Shown in pieces: positions 55,384-63,879 of a stretch of 64,000 nucleotides of DNA. Both the position numbers and the translations under genes were made by a program. Position 1 is the first letter of the stretch, and the number at the start of each line of letters is the position of its first letter. The notes under the pieces are model-generated. The model made no database searches and was not told where the DNA came from. It worked only from the letters and a program-made list of their open reading frames with translations. Source of the stretch: MWEH01 sp035409945 (GTDB lineage: Bacteria > Bacillota > Clostridia > Christensenellales > DTU072); the NCBI GenBank assembly GCA_035409945.1, contig DAONQC010000001.1:62001-126000 (forward strand). The letters run 5' to 3'.

Positions 55384-56187
55384 TTACATTTGTTCAGCAG
55401 TATTAATACACTCAAGCAAATACTGCATGCTGTCTTGAATTTCACTAAAACTGTTATAGTTATTTGCATACACCTCAATAATCAAAGGACCTTTATAGTT
55501 AATATTGATTAGAGCCTTGCATAATTTGACAAAATTGAAGGTCCCTTGACCAGGTAGTTTTAATCTACCATCGTCATCATAATCGCACACATGTACATTA
55601 ACAATGCGATCTTTCATAACATCTATATAATCATAAACATCTATGCCAGATTGTTGTGCCTGTTTTATATCTAAACAAGCCTTAACTGGAGATAGCGTCT
55701 TTAACTCTTTGAAGAACTCTGGTTCGTCAAAGTATGTCCAATGAACATTTTCATATGCGAGCTCACACTTCCCATTTGTACAACTAGATAAGATGTTATT
55801 TAAATGCGCTAAACATTTCGCAATCCATTCGTAATTATGGATATATTTCCGTTTTTTTAACTTTGCTGGACCATGAAAGGTATAATAATTCGCATTTAAT
55901 TCATTTGCCGCATGTGCTACTTGTGTAAAGAACACCTCACAATCTTCTCTTGTTCGCTGCATTACATTAAACAGTTCTGGTTCAAACTGTTGATTTAGTG
56001 TATGAATACTATACACTCTTAAGTCTCCTAATTGTCTTTTGAACAGCGAAACAAACTCCGGAGTATACTCACGGAATGTAGTTAAAAAAACCTCACAAAC
56101 CTCAAATCCAAGATTTTTGATTATTTCAAAAGTTTCTTCCGTAGGAAACTTAGTAAAAAATGACGCCGTTGAAATCCCAACTTCCAT
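55384..56187 (-). CDS. Sugar-phosphate isomerase/epimerase-like TIM barrel
   Basis: 267 residues of the AP-endonuclease-2/xylose isomerase-like fold: MEVGISTASFFTKFPTEE, YSIHTLNQQF, NYYTFHGPAK, CELAYENVHWTYF, KACLDIKQAQQSG, VNVHVCDYDDDGRLKLPGQGTFNF and PLIIEVYANN. The metal-ligand Glu/Asp/His/Glu order is visible. Substrate unknown. Located between hpf and pgi, with small gaps; the gene 40 kb away at 16 kb is a different subfamily. Confidence 0.85.
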   Translation of the reverse strand: MEVGISTASFFTKFPTEETFEIIKNLGFEVCEVFLTTFREYTPEFVSLFKRQLGDLRVYSIHTLNQQFEPELFNVMQRTREDCEVFFTQVAHAANELNANYYTFHGPAKLKKRKYIHNYEWIAKCLAHLNNILSSCTNGKCELAYENVHWTYFDEPEFFKELKTLSPVKACLDIKQAQQSGIDVYDYIDVMKDRIVNVHVCDYDDDGRLKLPGQGTFNFVKLCKALININYKGPLIIEVYANNYNSFSEIQDSMQYLLECINTAEQM

Positions 56188-56193
56188 AAAAGA

Positions 56194-56739
56194 TTAGTAC
56201 TCCGGTGATATTAAACCATAATTTCCGTCCATTCGTTTATATACAACAGAAACTTTATTATCTTCGGCATTCAAAAACACATAAAATGAGTGATCTAGCA
56301 ACTCCATTTCTTCTATTGCTTGCTCTGGTGTGATAATCGATATATGATAGTTTTTGACTTTTAAAATTTTATTGTGTGACATTTCAGGGAACGAAGAGTC
56401 GTTTTCATCCTCTAGCAAAACTGAATTTGATTTTTGATTATATTCCCCCTTTCTCTTCCTAATTTTTGTAAGTTGTGATTCTAACTTCGGTATTACTTTA
56501 TCTATGTTATCCCACATGTTATAGGATGTATGTTCTGACCTTATGATTTGACCTTTTATCTGTATACTTATTTCTAAAGTGAATTTGTACTGCTCGCCCT
56601 CTTTCCCGAAACTTTTTAACATTACTGTAGTAACAGTATCTTCTGGAACGAACTTATCTAAAACTTTTAATTTGTTTGTAATTACTCTTTCTATTCTCTT
56701 ATTGTCTCCGTAGTTCTTAGTTTTAAAATTGATAATCAT
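56194..56739 (-). CDS. hpf: Long-form ribosome hibernation promoting factor
   Basis: Dimerises 70S ribosomes into inactive 100S particles in stationary phase. N-terminal S30AE domain (residues 1-~100, with DKFVPEDTVTTVMLKSFG and YNMWDNIDKVIPKLESQL) and the C-terminal dimerisation domain (TPEQAIEEMELLDHSFYVFLNAEDNKVSVVYKRMDGNYGLI). 181 residues is the long form of Gram-positive bacteria. AGGAGG precedes the ATG. Confidence 0.95.
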   Translation of the reverse strand: MIINFKTKNYGDNKRIERVITNKLKVLDKFVPEDTVTTVMLKSFGKEGEQYKFTLEISIQIKGQIIRSEHTSYNMWDNIDKVIPKLESQLTKIRKRKGEYNQKSNSVLLEDENDSSFPEMSHNKILKVKNYHISIITPEQAIEEMELLDHSFYVFLNAEDNKVSVVYKRMDGNYGLISPEY

Positions 56740-56948
56740 AAAATCCTCCTATAGTATATATAAAATTGAGAAACGAACTTTTTAAAATAAATTAACTTTA
56801 ACAACAACGTAAATCTATAATTATGTTTATTGATTGTTTATGTATTAATTATACAACTAACAACATTTATGTGCAATATTTAAAGATATTGCATAAACCA
56901 ATAAAGTTATACTGCTAATAAGTTTGTATAAGATTTTTTATTAATATC

Positions 56949-56977
56949 TTGACAAAAATCATTGCTTGTAATAATAT
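56949..56977 (+). promoter_or_regulatory. Promoter of the tRNA-Leu pair
   Basis: TTGACA (56949-56954), 17-base spacer, TAATAT (56972-56977), plus strand, 14 bases before the first tRNA-Leu. Consensus -35 and optimal spacing. Confidence 0.8.
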
Positions 56978-56991
56978 ACAACATAGTACTT

Positions 56992-57078
56992 GCGGGCGTG
57001 GCGGAATTGGCAGACGCGTTAGATTCAGGTTCTAATGGTTGCAAGGCTGTGCAGGTTCAAGTCCTGTCGCCCGCACCA
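56992..57078 (+). tRNA. tRNA-Leu (anticodon CAG)
   Basis: Class II tRNA with long variable arm; acceptor GCGGGCG/CGCCCGC, anticodon stem TTAGA/TCTAA and loop TTCAGGT giving CAG, T-loop GGTTCAAGTCC, encoded CCA. Confidence 0.96.
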
Positions 57079-57119
57079 TGCACAAGAACACATTTCTAGC
57101 GTATTAACATTTTATATAT

Positions 57120-57203
57120 GCGGTCGTGGCGGAACTGGCAGACGCGTACGTTTGAGGGGCGTATGGTTATACCGTATGGGTTCAAGTCCCATCGACCGCA
57201 CCA
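57120..57203 (+). tRNA. tRNA-Leu (anticodon GAG)
   Basis: Class II tRNA; acceptor GCGGTCG/CGACCGC, anticodon stem TACGT/GCGTA with loop TTGAGGG giving GAG, encoded CCA. Transcribed with the CAG isoacceptor 41 bases upstream. Confidence 0.96.
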
Positions 57204-57223
57204 ATTTAATTCATTTTCTTACA

Positions 57224-57248
57224 ATCAGCTTTTTGCTGATATTTTTTT
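57224..57248 (+). terminator. Terminator after the tRNA-Leu pair
   Basis: 6-bp stem ATCAGC/GCTGAT with a T5 loop, followed by A then seven T on the plus strand, in the 52-base gap to the convergent PurL-like gene. Confidence 0.8.
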
Positions 57249-57255
57249 GTCGAAT

Positions 57256-60255
57256 TTATTTATCAGGACTGAAAAAATATTCTTTGGCATTTTTGAACAT
57301 GCCATCAAGGAGTTCTGCTGTTCCTCCAGGTATATGGTAAGTTTTTTCAATCGAAGTGAAAAATCCAAGGACCCTACCATTTGGAGACATAATACTGCTC
57401 ATTGAAAAAGATGAACCTAGCGAATTATCTAATACTTTTGACGTAATGTCACCATTGTCATCAATATATTGAGATGTAATCTGATTATTTTTAATTAATA
57501 GTTCACCTAGCTTTTCATCCACTTTAATTTTCATCATGTTTTCTGGAAATGCGGTTTTATAAACCGAACCAATTTTGGTTTTAGATAACCATATTGAATC
57601 ATTAGAAGAAATACGTATTCTTTGTGTCAGTGCTTTAATATTATTAACATTGTTATCTTGAAATTTAATCGGCGCGTTTTCTGAATTGCCATATGGTAAA
57701 TACCCCAATTTAAATAGCGCTCTCGTTCCTTCGCCACAGCCCAATATCAACCCTAAATTCCTAATGGCAACTTCATTTATGGCATCTATGATTTCTGGAC
57801 GTTTTAGTATAGAATATAACAAGTCTCCAGAAAATTTATTGTTCACAGTATTTTGACCACATAGTACAATAATATTTGCTTTCGAAATATCTATTCTTAA
57901 ACCGCGAACAAACATATCGTTTATATAAATCGTATCAGTGAAATCACGTAAGTTTACACTAAAGCCTGCCTTATGGCATATTCCTCTAAATATATCACCA
58001 GAAACCTTATCAAAAGTTAAAATTAATACTTCAGGTTTATGCAAATATTTATTGAAAAACTGAGTTTGTTCAAGCTTTTGCGTTGTAAATGCTGATGTAA
58101 CTTTCCCATCCCCCATATCTATATTTTGTTTCTTTACAACATCATAATTTGCATTATACGGCTGCCCTTTTACATCTCTAAACACACCCGTTGCATCAAC
58201 AACGCCAACATATAGGCTTTTAAGTGCTCCCATTTCTTTTATGTCAGAAACAGAAATTAAAAGGCCACCCTTTTCTTCATTGCCATTTAGATATCTATCT
58301 TCACTAAACGCGAGAGAAAAACCCAGTCCATTACCAATAATAGATGACATAATTGATTTATTAATAGATTTTTCTACCACAATTGCAGATTGTATATTGC
58401 CGGACATTATCTGCATATTGATGGCACTAGTTAATTTAAGAAAATATTTTAAATCAGGCACACCATAATCATCTTTTTCAATTGGAAAATAGAACAATTT
58501 TTGACCAACTTTAAATTGATTTGCAATAGTTGTGCTATTTGAATAACCTATGGCATGAGAAATAACTTGTAGGCTTTTACAACTATCACTTTTTTTTATG
58601 TCTGCTTTAATATTAGGGATAGAAAGGATCATTTGCGAATAAAAAACAGCTAATATGGCCTCCAATACTTTCCCCATATCATCAATGTTTGTTGGATAAT
58701 AAAGGGAGATTGTTGTTGCTATGTGATGCGTTGGCACCCCTAATAAAACAAGCTTTAAAACCGACATAATCATTGACTCTAGTACTGTTATAAAAATTGT
58801 TTTGTTGTTGGACTCGATGGTGGATGAAAAAAACAATTTCAACTTATCAAAACCGCATTCATCAAACACAAACATATATGCTTGTGATTTCGTGTTTTGC
58901 CTTTCTCCGATAAACTGCGGCAAAGCAGTTTTACCTCCTTTGAATATATCAAATTTCAAACAAGCATCGTCGTTGGGTTTGTTGATTTGTGTTTTATTTA
59001 GTCTTAATTTTGAGCAAGGTTCAATCATATTATCAAGTTCAATTTTTAGCACAGTTTCATTATGGAAGTTCCCCCACAATACCTTATGAGTTAAATTAAA
59101 AATTGTTAGAGGACCTTTTAAAATTCTTATTGCCTTACTTTTAGTGATTTTACCTATATCAAAAATAGAAAAACTTCTTTGTTCACAAAATTCAGTAAAA
59201 GCATATTTTTCTTCTGGTTTTACTATTGCAACGATGTATTGATGCGTTGGATTCATAAAGAAATTTTCAAAACTTTCTGTTTTTAATGGTAGCTTTTCAA
59301 ATAATATATCAATACCTTTTGCAATTTGAACAAGTGCATTAAACAAACCTGCTTCACATGTATAAGGTTTGACATTAAAATGATAAAAAGCACCTTCATT
59401 CGCAAGACGACAGAAATCTATTCCTTTCAAATGATCCTTTTGATTAGTACACACCAACAAAATTCTATCTCCATTATTATGTTCAGCTGCTTTTTTCAAT
59501 CTAAAATGAGAAGTTTTTAACATGGTAACTTCATTAATCCCTTCAAAGCATATGGAATTATCATAAAATGGTATTTGTAACATACAGGCAACATTTAAGT
59601 CATCTGCAATTTTAGATATGGCTTTGTGTGAAGTCTCGCTGTTGATAGTATTTTCTATTATCGCTAGAGGTTCAAAACCATCTAAAGATGATTTATATAC
59701 GACACTCTCCACAGATGATATAAGCTCATCAAAAGAAGTACTATGGTTAATATTAATAGAGAGATTATTATTCTCACCATCACCGGTGCCTTTGCAACAA
59801 AAAACTACACTATCATCATTTTTGTTGTGGAAGATTGTACCAAGATTTTGGGATGATAATTCAGATATTGCTAACTTTAAAAATGATTCTATTGTTTTTT
59901 CTCTAGGTTTGTTAAGTTTTAAATTGATTTTATTGTATAGATCAAGGGATTTATTTATATGTGGATTTTGGGACAATATTTCAATTTTGTTAATATAAGA
60001 ATTCAGTATGTATTTATCCGTACGTCTAAATTTGTCAATTGCTATTAATTCTAGTGAAGAAGGTTCTGTATTTATGCCTCTATAATACTCTTCAATTTCA
60101 ATTAAGTCATCTTTAGATAATTTTAATTCAAGTTCCAGTATCAACTGTTCTAACTGAGTATTCGTGAAAGTTGTAAAGCCATCTATTTTTTTATTAATAG
60201 GTTGAAAATCAAAAGATTCTGCCGTTTGTCCTGTTTCTGCGATAAATTTAATCAT
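57256..60255 (-). CDS. Catalytically degenerate PurL (FGAM synthase)-like protein
   Basis: 999 residues, open throughout. The order matches single-chain PurL without its N-terminal domain. The linker (DGFTTFTNTQLEQLILE ... TEPSSLELIAIDKF, residues ~25-78) is followed by FRRTDK where PurL has its catalytic SDHCRH-type segment. In ~150-480 the HNHPTxxxPF motif is reduced to NHSTSFDE. The C-terminal glutaminase part (~750-999) has GCGEGTRALFKLGYLPYG in place of GICNGFQALIKLG-type sequence: position 841 is Gly where the nucleophilic Cys is expected (C840 precedes it), and the catalytic His is Ser968, with Glu970 retained. FGAM synthesis is therefore very unlikely. Starts with ATGA overlap from the lipoprotein gene. 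No other purine genes are nearby. Function unknown. Confidence 0.83.
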   Translation of the reverse strand: MIKFIAETGQTAESFDFQPINKKIDGFTTFTNTQLEQLILELELKLSKDDLIEIEEYYRGINTEPSSLELIAIDKFRRTDKYILNSYINKIEILSQNPHINKSLDLYNKINLKLNKPREKTIESFLKLAISELSSQNLGTIFHNKNDDSVVFCCKGTGDGENNNLSININHSTSFDELISSVESVVYKSSLDGFEPLAIIENTINSETSHKAISKIADDLNVACMLQIPFYDNSICFEGINEVTMLKTSHFRLKKAAEHNNGDRILLVCTNQKDHLKGIDFCRLANEGAFYHFNVKPYTCEAGLFNALVQIAKGIDILFEKLPLKTESFENFFMNPTHQYIVAIVKPEEKYAFTEFCEQRSFSIFDIGKITKSKAIRILKGPLTIFNLTHKVLWGNFHNETVLKIELDNMIEPCSKLRLNKTQINKPNDDACLKFDIFKGGKTALPQFIGERQNTKSQAYMFVFDECGFDKLKLFFSSTIESNNKTIFITVLESMIMSVLKLVLLGVPTHHIATTISLYYPTNIDDMGKVLEAILAVFYSQMILSIPNIKADIKKSDSCKSLQVISHAIGYSNSTTIANQFKVGQKLFYFPIEKDDYGVPDLKYFLKLTSAINMQIMSGNIQSAIVVEKSINKSIMSSIIGNGLGFSLAFSEDRYLNGNEEKGGLLISVSDIKEMGALKSLYVGVVDATGVFRDVKGQPYNANYDVVKKQNIDMGDGKVTSAFTTQKLEQTQFFNKYLHKPEVLILTFDKVSGDIFRGICHKAGFSVNLRDFTDTIYINDMFVRGLRIDISKANIIVLCGQNTVNNKFSGDLLYSILKRPEIIDAINEVAIRNLGLILGCGEGTRALFKLGYLPYGNSENAPIKFQDNNVNNIKALTQRIRISSNDSIWLSKTKIGSVYKTAFPENMMKIKVDEKLGELLIKNNQITSQYIDDNGDITSKVLDNSLGSSFSMSSIMSPNGRVLGFFTSIEKTYHIPGGTAELLDGMFKNAKEYFFSPDK

Positions 60256-63200
60256 GTAATTTCAATCAATGTATTATTCTCTTCACTGAAAAATGTTGTT
60301 ACAAACTGATCTTCTCTGTAACTTTCAATATTAGTTACTTCTAGCTTACAAGTAGTTGAGATCCCTTTAAACGAATTAACAGAGAAACTTACTTTATGAT
60401 TTTCTCTTTTGATAGTAATAGTGTTTAAAACATTACAGCCTGAAAAAGCCTCATTCCCAATAAGGTCGATTTTACTATCTTTATTAAATGTTATGCTTAT
60501 TATGTTACTAGGTCTGTCGCTAAAAATTTTTGTTTTAAAAGCTCCATCTGCTATAGCAATGATTTCGTCTGGAATAGAAACCTCATTAGACTCACTTTTC
60601 TCGTAGTTATACGTTAAGAGCACTTGTCCTAATTTGATAAACTCTTCGTTGGATTGTGTCATATACCAGGGGTTGTCTTCGTTTAACACACATTCCCCCA
60701 ATGTTTTGAGATTAGAATTTTCTCCTATTGAGACGGTACTTAATTTATAACAACCTTTGAAAGCAAAGCTTTCAATTGCAGTAACTTCATTTGGTATATT
60801 GAAGGACAACAGATTTTCACAACCTGAAAATGCCATCCTACCTATTCTGGATAAGTTAGAACCATTAAAATTGTCATCTAAATCAAGGAAACTAATATGT
60901 TTTATGTTCTTACAATTAGCAAAGGCACCAGGTATAATTTCTTGAGTATTAGATGAAATTTCATATGTATTATTAGCATAAGTTTTTTGAGCGGGAACTA
61001 AATAGATTTTGGTATTATCAGTAGATACAATGGAATCTTGAGCATCTAAAACAAAACAATCATTACCATCAAAGCTAATTGTTTCTAAAAGACTACAACC
61101 TAAGAAAGCCAAGTCTCCTATATGAATTATTGAACTAGGGATTGAAATTTTATTAAATTTAACTCCATGATCATAGGAAGCAAAAGCTCCTGACGCAATT
61201 GAAACAACAGGTTTCCCATTGTGTTTTGCAGGGATAACCATTTCTCCTATTTCAACATTTTTAATCGCAGGATTGTAATTAACAAGTTTATATGATGTTT
61301 GTTCAGCCGAATAATATTCAAATTCTAAACCTTCTGTTCCTGCTAATAAGTCAGTCCAATAAGCATAAAAACTCGTTTCGCCTTTAATTGTTACTTCTGA
61401 ATTGCTTTCTATCATTTCTGAAGTGTAATTACTATCTGTAAAACACCCCATGTATTGGAAATTGCTTTCCCTTCCATCATCAGGATATTTAGGAACTTCT
61501 GTAAAATATGTACTTGGGTTTATAGGCGAACCATGTTCGACTATCATTTCTTTTTGTGTATAATTTTTTATAATCTCATAATTGGGCTCGCTCCCAGTTA
61601 TTTTCCACGTATATAAACTAACATTATATTCATTAATTTTGAGTAACGGTGTAAAAGATCTATCTAAGAAAGGCTCTGCATTAAATTGTCTAAAATCCTT
61701 AATTTCAATTTGATTAGACTCGCTAAAATAATACTCTTCCGAAGGATGAACTGTCCCTATATAATTCCAGTACGCAATATTTTCAGCGGACGGAACTATT
61801 CCTAATGTAGAATTTTGTTCACATTGATAAAAACCTTCATTATAACGTACTAATTCATTTTTTTGATATTCTGTATCTGCGCTATAATCCACACAGTTCT
61901 TTTTATGTCTCCATCCAATAATTGTATAACCTTCTATGTTATAACTAGGAGGCGTAGTTAGAGAATTAGGTCTAACTGTTTGTCTTATTGCGTTGTATTC
62001 TCCATACTCTGAAGGAATCACAAAATCAACAATATAGTCTCTATATTCCCACACAGCCCTAAGAATCCGTTCATCTGCAATATGAGAAACTCTAAATGGG
62101 AATGTTATATCCTTCCTATTAACTTGCCACTTCACATTAATATATTTAACATCGAAACCATCATACTCTTGTTCGCCAATAGTCAAATTTTGATATAAGT
62201 TAATCATGTCCGTCTGTATAAGCTCAGTCCCAAATTCATATTCACGAGTTATAGTGAGGGCATCACTATAATCGCTATCATGCCTAAACATCTCAAATTT
62301 AAACTGCACTGGATATTTATTAGCATCATATATCGCATAAACATTCGTATTACCTTTGATGTAAAAGTCTGATATGTCAACTTTCTGCTTATTGCCACTT
62401 TCAAGTATAGACCAAAAACCAGTGTGTCCATCTTTGTTTGGTGGTTCTGGTGGATTTTGCAATATACTATTATAGTCAACTCCTGTTCTTCTTAAATCTA
62501 AGATTTCATTTTCATCTTCGTCTAAAAATCTTACTTGATATTTTAACTTAGTATATCTAGCTACTATGTTGTAATCTCTGAAAACACCTGTTTTAAAATC
62601 GTGAATAACCGTGTTGTTGTTATCATAATCTACCCATTCAACACTATGCCCATCAACCTGCACTGCTGATAAAGGAGAAAAGTGCGTATCGAATGATTCG
62701 CCATATCTTACGTTTTCTATTATAGGCGTAAAAGTAGATCCGTCTAGCGGAGATATAGCACTGTATTTAACTGTAAAAGTTTTTGTCCTATATTCTAAAA
62801 GAATTCGAAAATTTGCTATTACTTCAACCGTAGTGTCTTGATCATCAACATATGTGTATTCTTGATAGGACTCAGGTACATTGTCTACAATTTTTTGTAC
62901 ACTGTATTTTACAAAATCACTACTAGGAAACCTATCAGGGATTCTCAGTGTGATTATAGAACCGTGTTTGAATGTTTGTTTATTAACCCCAGGAATATCT
63001 TGTATTGCACCATCTATACTAATCTTATATTCAACTGACCAATTATCAGGCGATTCCCATTTAGCATACAGGGTAATATCTTTGGTAACTATTTTGCCAG
63101 TAACATATTTTGTCTCAATTCTATCAATATCTTCAAACCAGCCTGCAAATATATACCCTTCTCTTTTGGGTACAACTATGGCATCCATTTCGCTCAATGA

Positions 63201-63629
63201 CTTAGTTATTACTTTACTATTCACATCGGATCCGAAATATCCTTCACTAGCATTAAATGTAACATTAAATTCTGATATGATTGGTTTCGGTTTAACAGTG
63301 ACTGTTACAAAGGTTCTTTCCCCCTTGTATAAAATTTCAAGCGTTTTCGTGCCAACAGTATTTAATTTATCACGTTCTGCATCATCTTTGAGTATTTCAG
63401 GCGTCAATCTAATTTGTTCTAACAAATTATCTCCTGAAAAAACGTTGAGAGTATAATCTCTCCATTCGACCGCATCTGTATCACTTTTAAAAAAAATAAT
63501 ATCCTCAGAGGAAGTAACCGTAATATTATTACCTGATTGCACTACTTCATCTGGTTTGCATCCAATTAATGTAAACACTAAAATAGCAATCGCTATGGTT
63601 ATTAGAAAAATTATTAGTTTTTTGATCAT
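60252..63629 (-). CDS. Large lipoprotein with Ig-like, InlB B-repeat, CBM5/12-like and BspA LRR parts
   Basis: 1125 residues. Signal peptide ending in TLIGC with lipidated C24. Residues ~30-110 form a bacterial Ig-like (Big_3-type) domain ending in FVTVTVKPKP. Residues ~115-195 are an InlB B-repeat (GYIFAGWFEDIDRIE...DITLYAKWES). About 580-630 resembles a small carbohydrate-binding module of the CBM5/12 type (YQKNELVRYNEGFYQCEQ...YWNYIGT). From ~790 come BspA-type leucine-rich repeats (SIASGAFASYD, HIGDLAFLGCSLLETISF, AIESFAFKGCYKLSTVSI). Likely attached to the outer face of the membrane and binding a polysaccharide or host surface. No Shine-Dalgarno is seen. Its TGA overlaps the PurL-like start (ATGA). 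Confidence 0.84.
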   Translation of the reverse strand: MIKKLIIFLITIAIAILVFTLIGCKPDEVVQSGNNITVTSSEDIIFFKSDTDAVEWRDYTLNVFSGDNLLEQIRLTPEILKDDAERDKLNTVGTKTLEILYKGERTFVTVTVKPKPIISEFNVTFNASEGYFGSDVNSKVITKSLSEMDAIVVPKREGYIFAGWFEDIDRIETKYVTGKIVTKDITLYAKWESPDNWSVEYKISIDGAIQDIPGVNKQTFKHGSIITLRIPDRFPSSDFVKYSVQKIVDNVPESYQEYTYVDDQDTTVEVIANFRILLEYRTKTFTVKYSAISPLDGSTFTPIIENVRYGESFDTHFSPLSAVQVDGHSVEWVDYDNNNTVIHDFKTGVFRDYNIVARYTKLKYQVRFLDEDENEILDLRRTGVDYNSILQNPPEPPNKDGHTGFWSILESGNKQKVDISDFYIKGNTNVYAIYDANKYPVQFKFEMFRHDSDYSDALTITREYEFGTELIQTDMINLYQNLTIGEQEYDGFDVKYINVKWQVNRKDITFPFRVSHIADERILRAVWEYRDYIVDFVIPSEYGEYNAIRQTVRPNSLTTPPSYNIEGYTIIGWRHKKNCVDYSADTEYQKNELVRYNEGFYQCEQNSTLGIVPSAENIAYWNYIGTVHPSEEYYFSESNQIEIKDFRQFNAEPFLDRSFTPLLKINEYNVSLYTWKITGSEPNYEIIKNYTQKEMIVEHGSPINPSTYFTEVPKYPDDGRESNFQYMGCFTDSNYTSEMIESNSEVTIKGETSFYAYWTDLLAGTEGLEFEYYSAEQTSYKLVNYNPAIKNVEIGEMVIPAKHNGKPVVSIASGAFASYDHGVKFNKISIPSSIIHIGDLAFLGCSLLETISFDGNDCFVLDAQDSIVSTDNTKIYLVPAQKTYANNTYEISSNTQEIIPGAFANCKNIKHISFLDLDDNFNGSNLSRIGRMAFSGCENLLSFNIPNEVTAIESFAFKGCYKLSTVSIGENSNLKTLGECVLNEDNPWYMTQSNEEFIKLGQVLLTYNYEKSESNEVSIPDEIIAIADGAFKTKIFSDRPSNIISITFNKDSKIDLIGNEAFSGCNVLNTITIKRENHKVSFSVNSFKGISTTCKLEVTNIESYREDQFVTTFFSEENNTLIEIT

Positions 63630-63637
63630 AATAGTTT

Positions 63638-63677
63638 TAAGATTACATACATCATTATAAGATTACATACATAATTA
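63638..63677. repeat. 20-bp tandem repeat in the lipoprotein leader
   Basis: TAAGATTACATACATCATTA (63638-63657) is repeated directly at 63658-63677 with one mismatch (position 63653 C versus 63673 A). It ends 8 bases upstream of the lipoprotein ATG and occupies the space where a ribosome binding site would lie. Confidence 0.8.
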
Positions 63678-63690
63678 TTTACATATTAAT

Positions 63691-63719
63691 ATTTAACATT
63701 AAAATTAATTAATAGTCAA
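63691..63719 (-). promoter_or_regulatory. Possible promoter of the lipoprotein-PurL-like pair
   Basis: TTGACT (63714-63719), 17-base spacer, TTAAAT (63691-63696) on the minus strand; the -10 is a weak match. An imperfect GC-rich palindrome lies 17 bases further upstream (63736-63750). Confidence 0.4.
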
Positions 63720-63830
63720 TGTATAGATTAATCTCGTGAGCGCGCGTCACTAAATTTTCAGGTACTTTTCAATTTAAGAAAATACTGTTAGAATTCTCTA
63801 ATTAGGCAAAGACTAGAGTCAGAGGTTATT

Positions 63831-63856
63831 AAAAACGGCTATTTCCCAATAGCCGT
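63831..63856 (-). terminator. Rho-independent terminator after the pnp-like gene
   Basis: 8-bp stem ACGGCTAT/ATAGCCGT with a 6-base loop on the minus strand followed by TTTTAATAA, 24 bases after the stop of the S1-domain gene. Confidence 0.88.
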
Positions 63857-63879
63857 ATCCCATTTTGAATGATATATAA

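Noticed and set aside
56740..56991. Promoter of hpf
   Set aside because: Several AT-rich -10-like sites exist upstream but none pairs with a credible -35 at 16-18 bases, so no single promoter can be supported.
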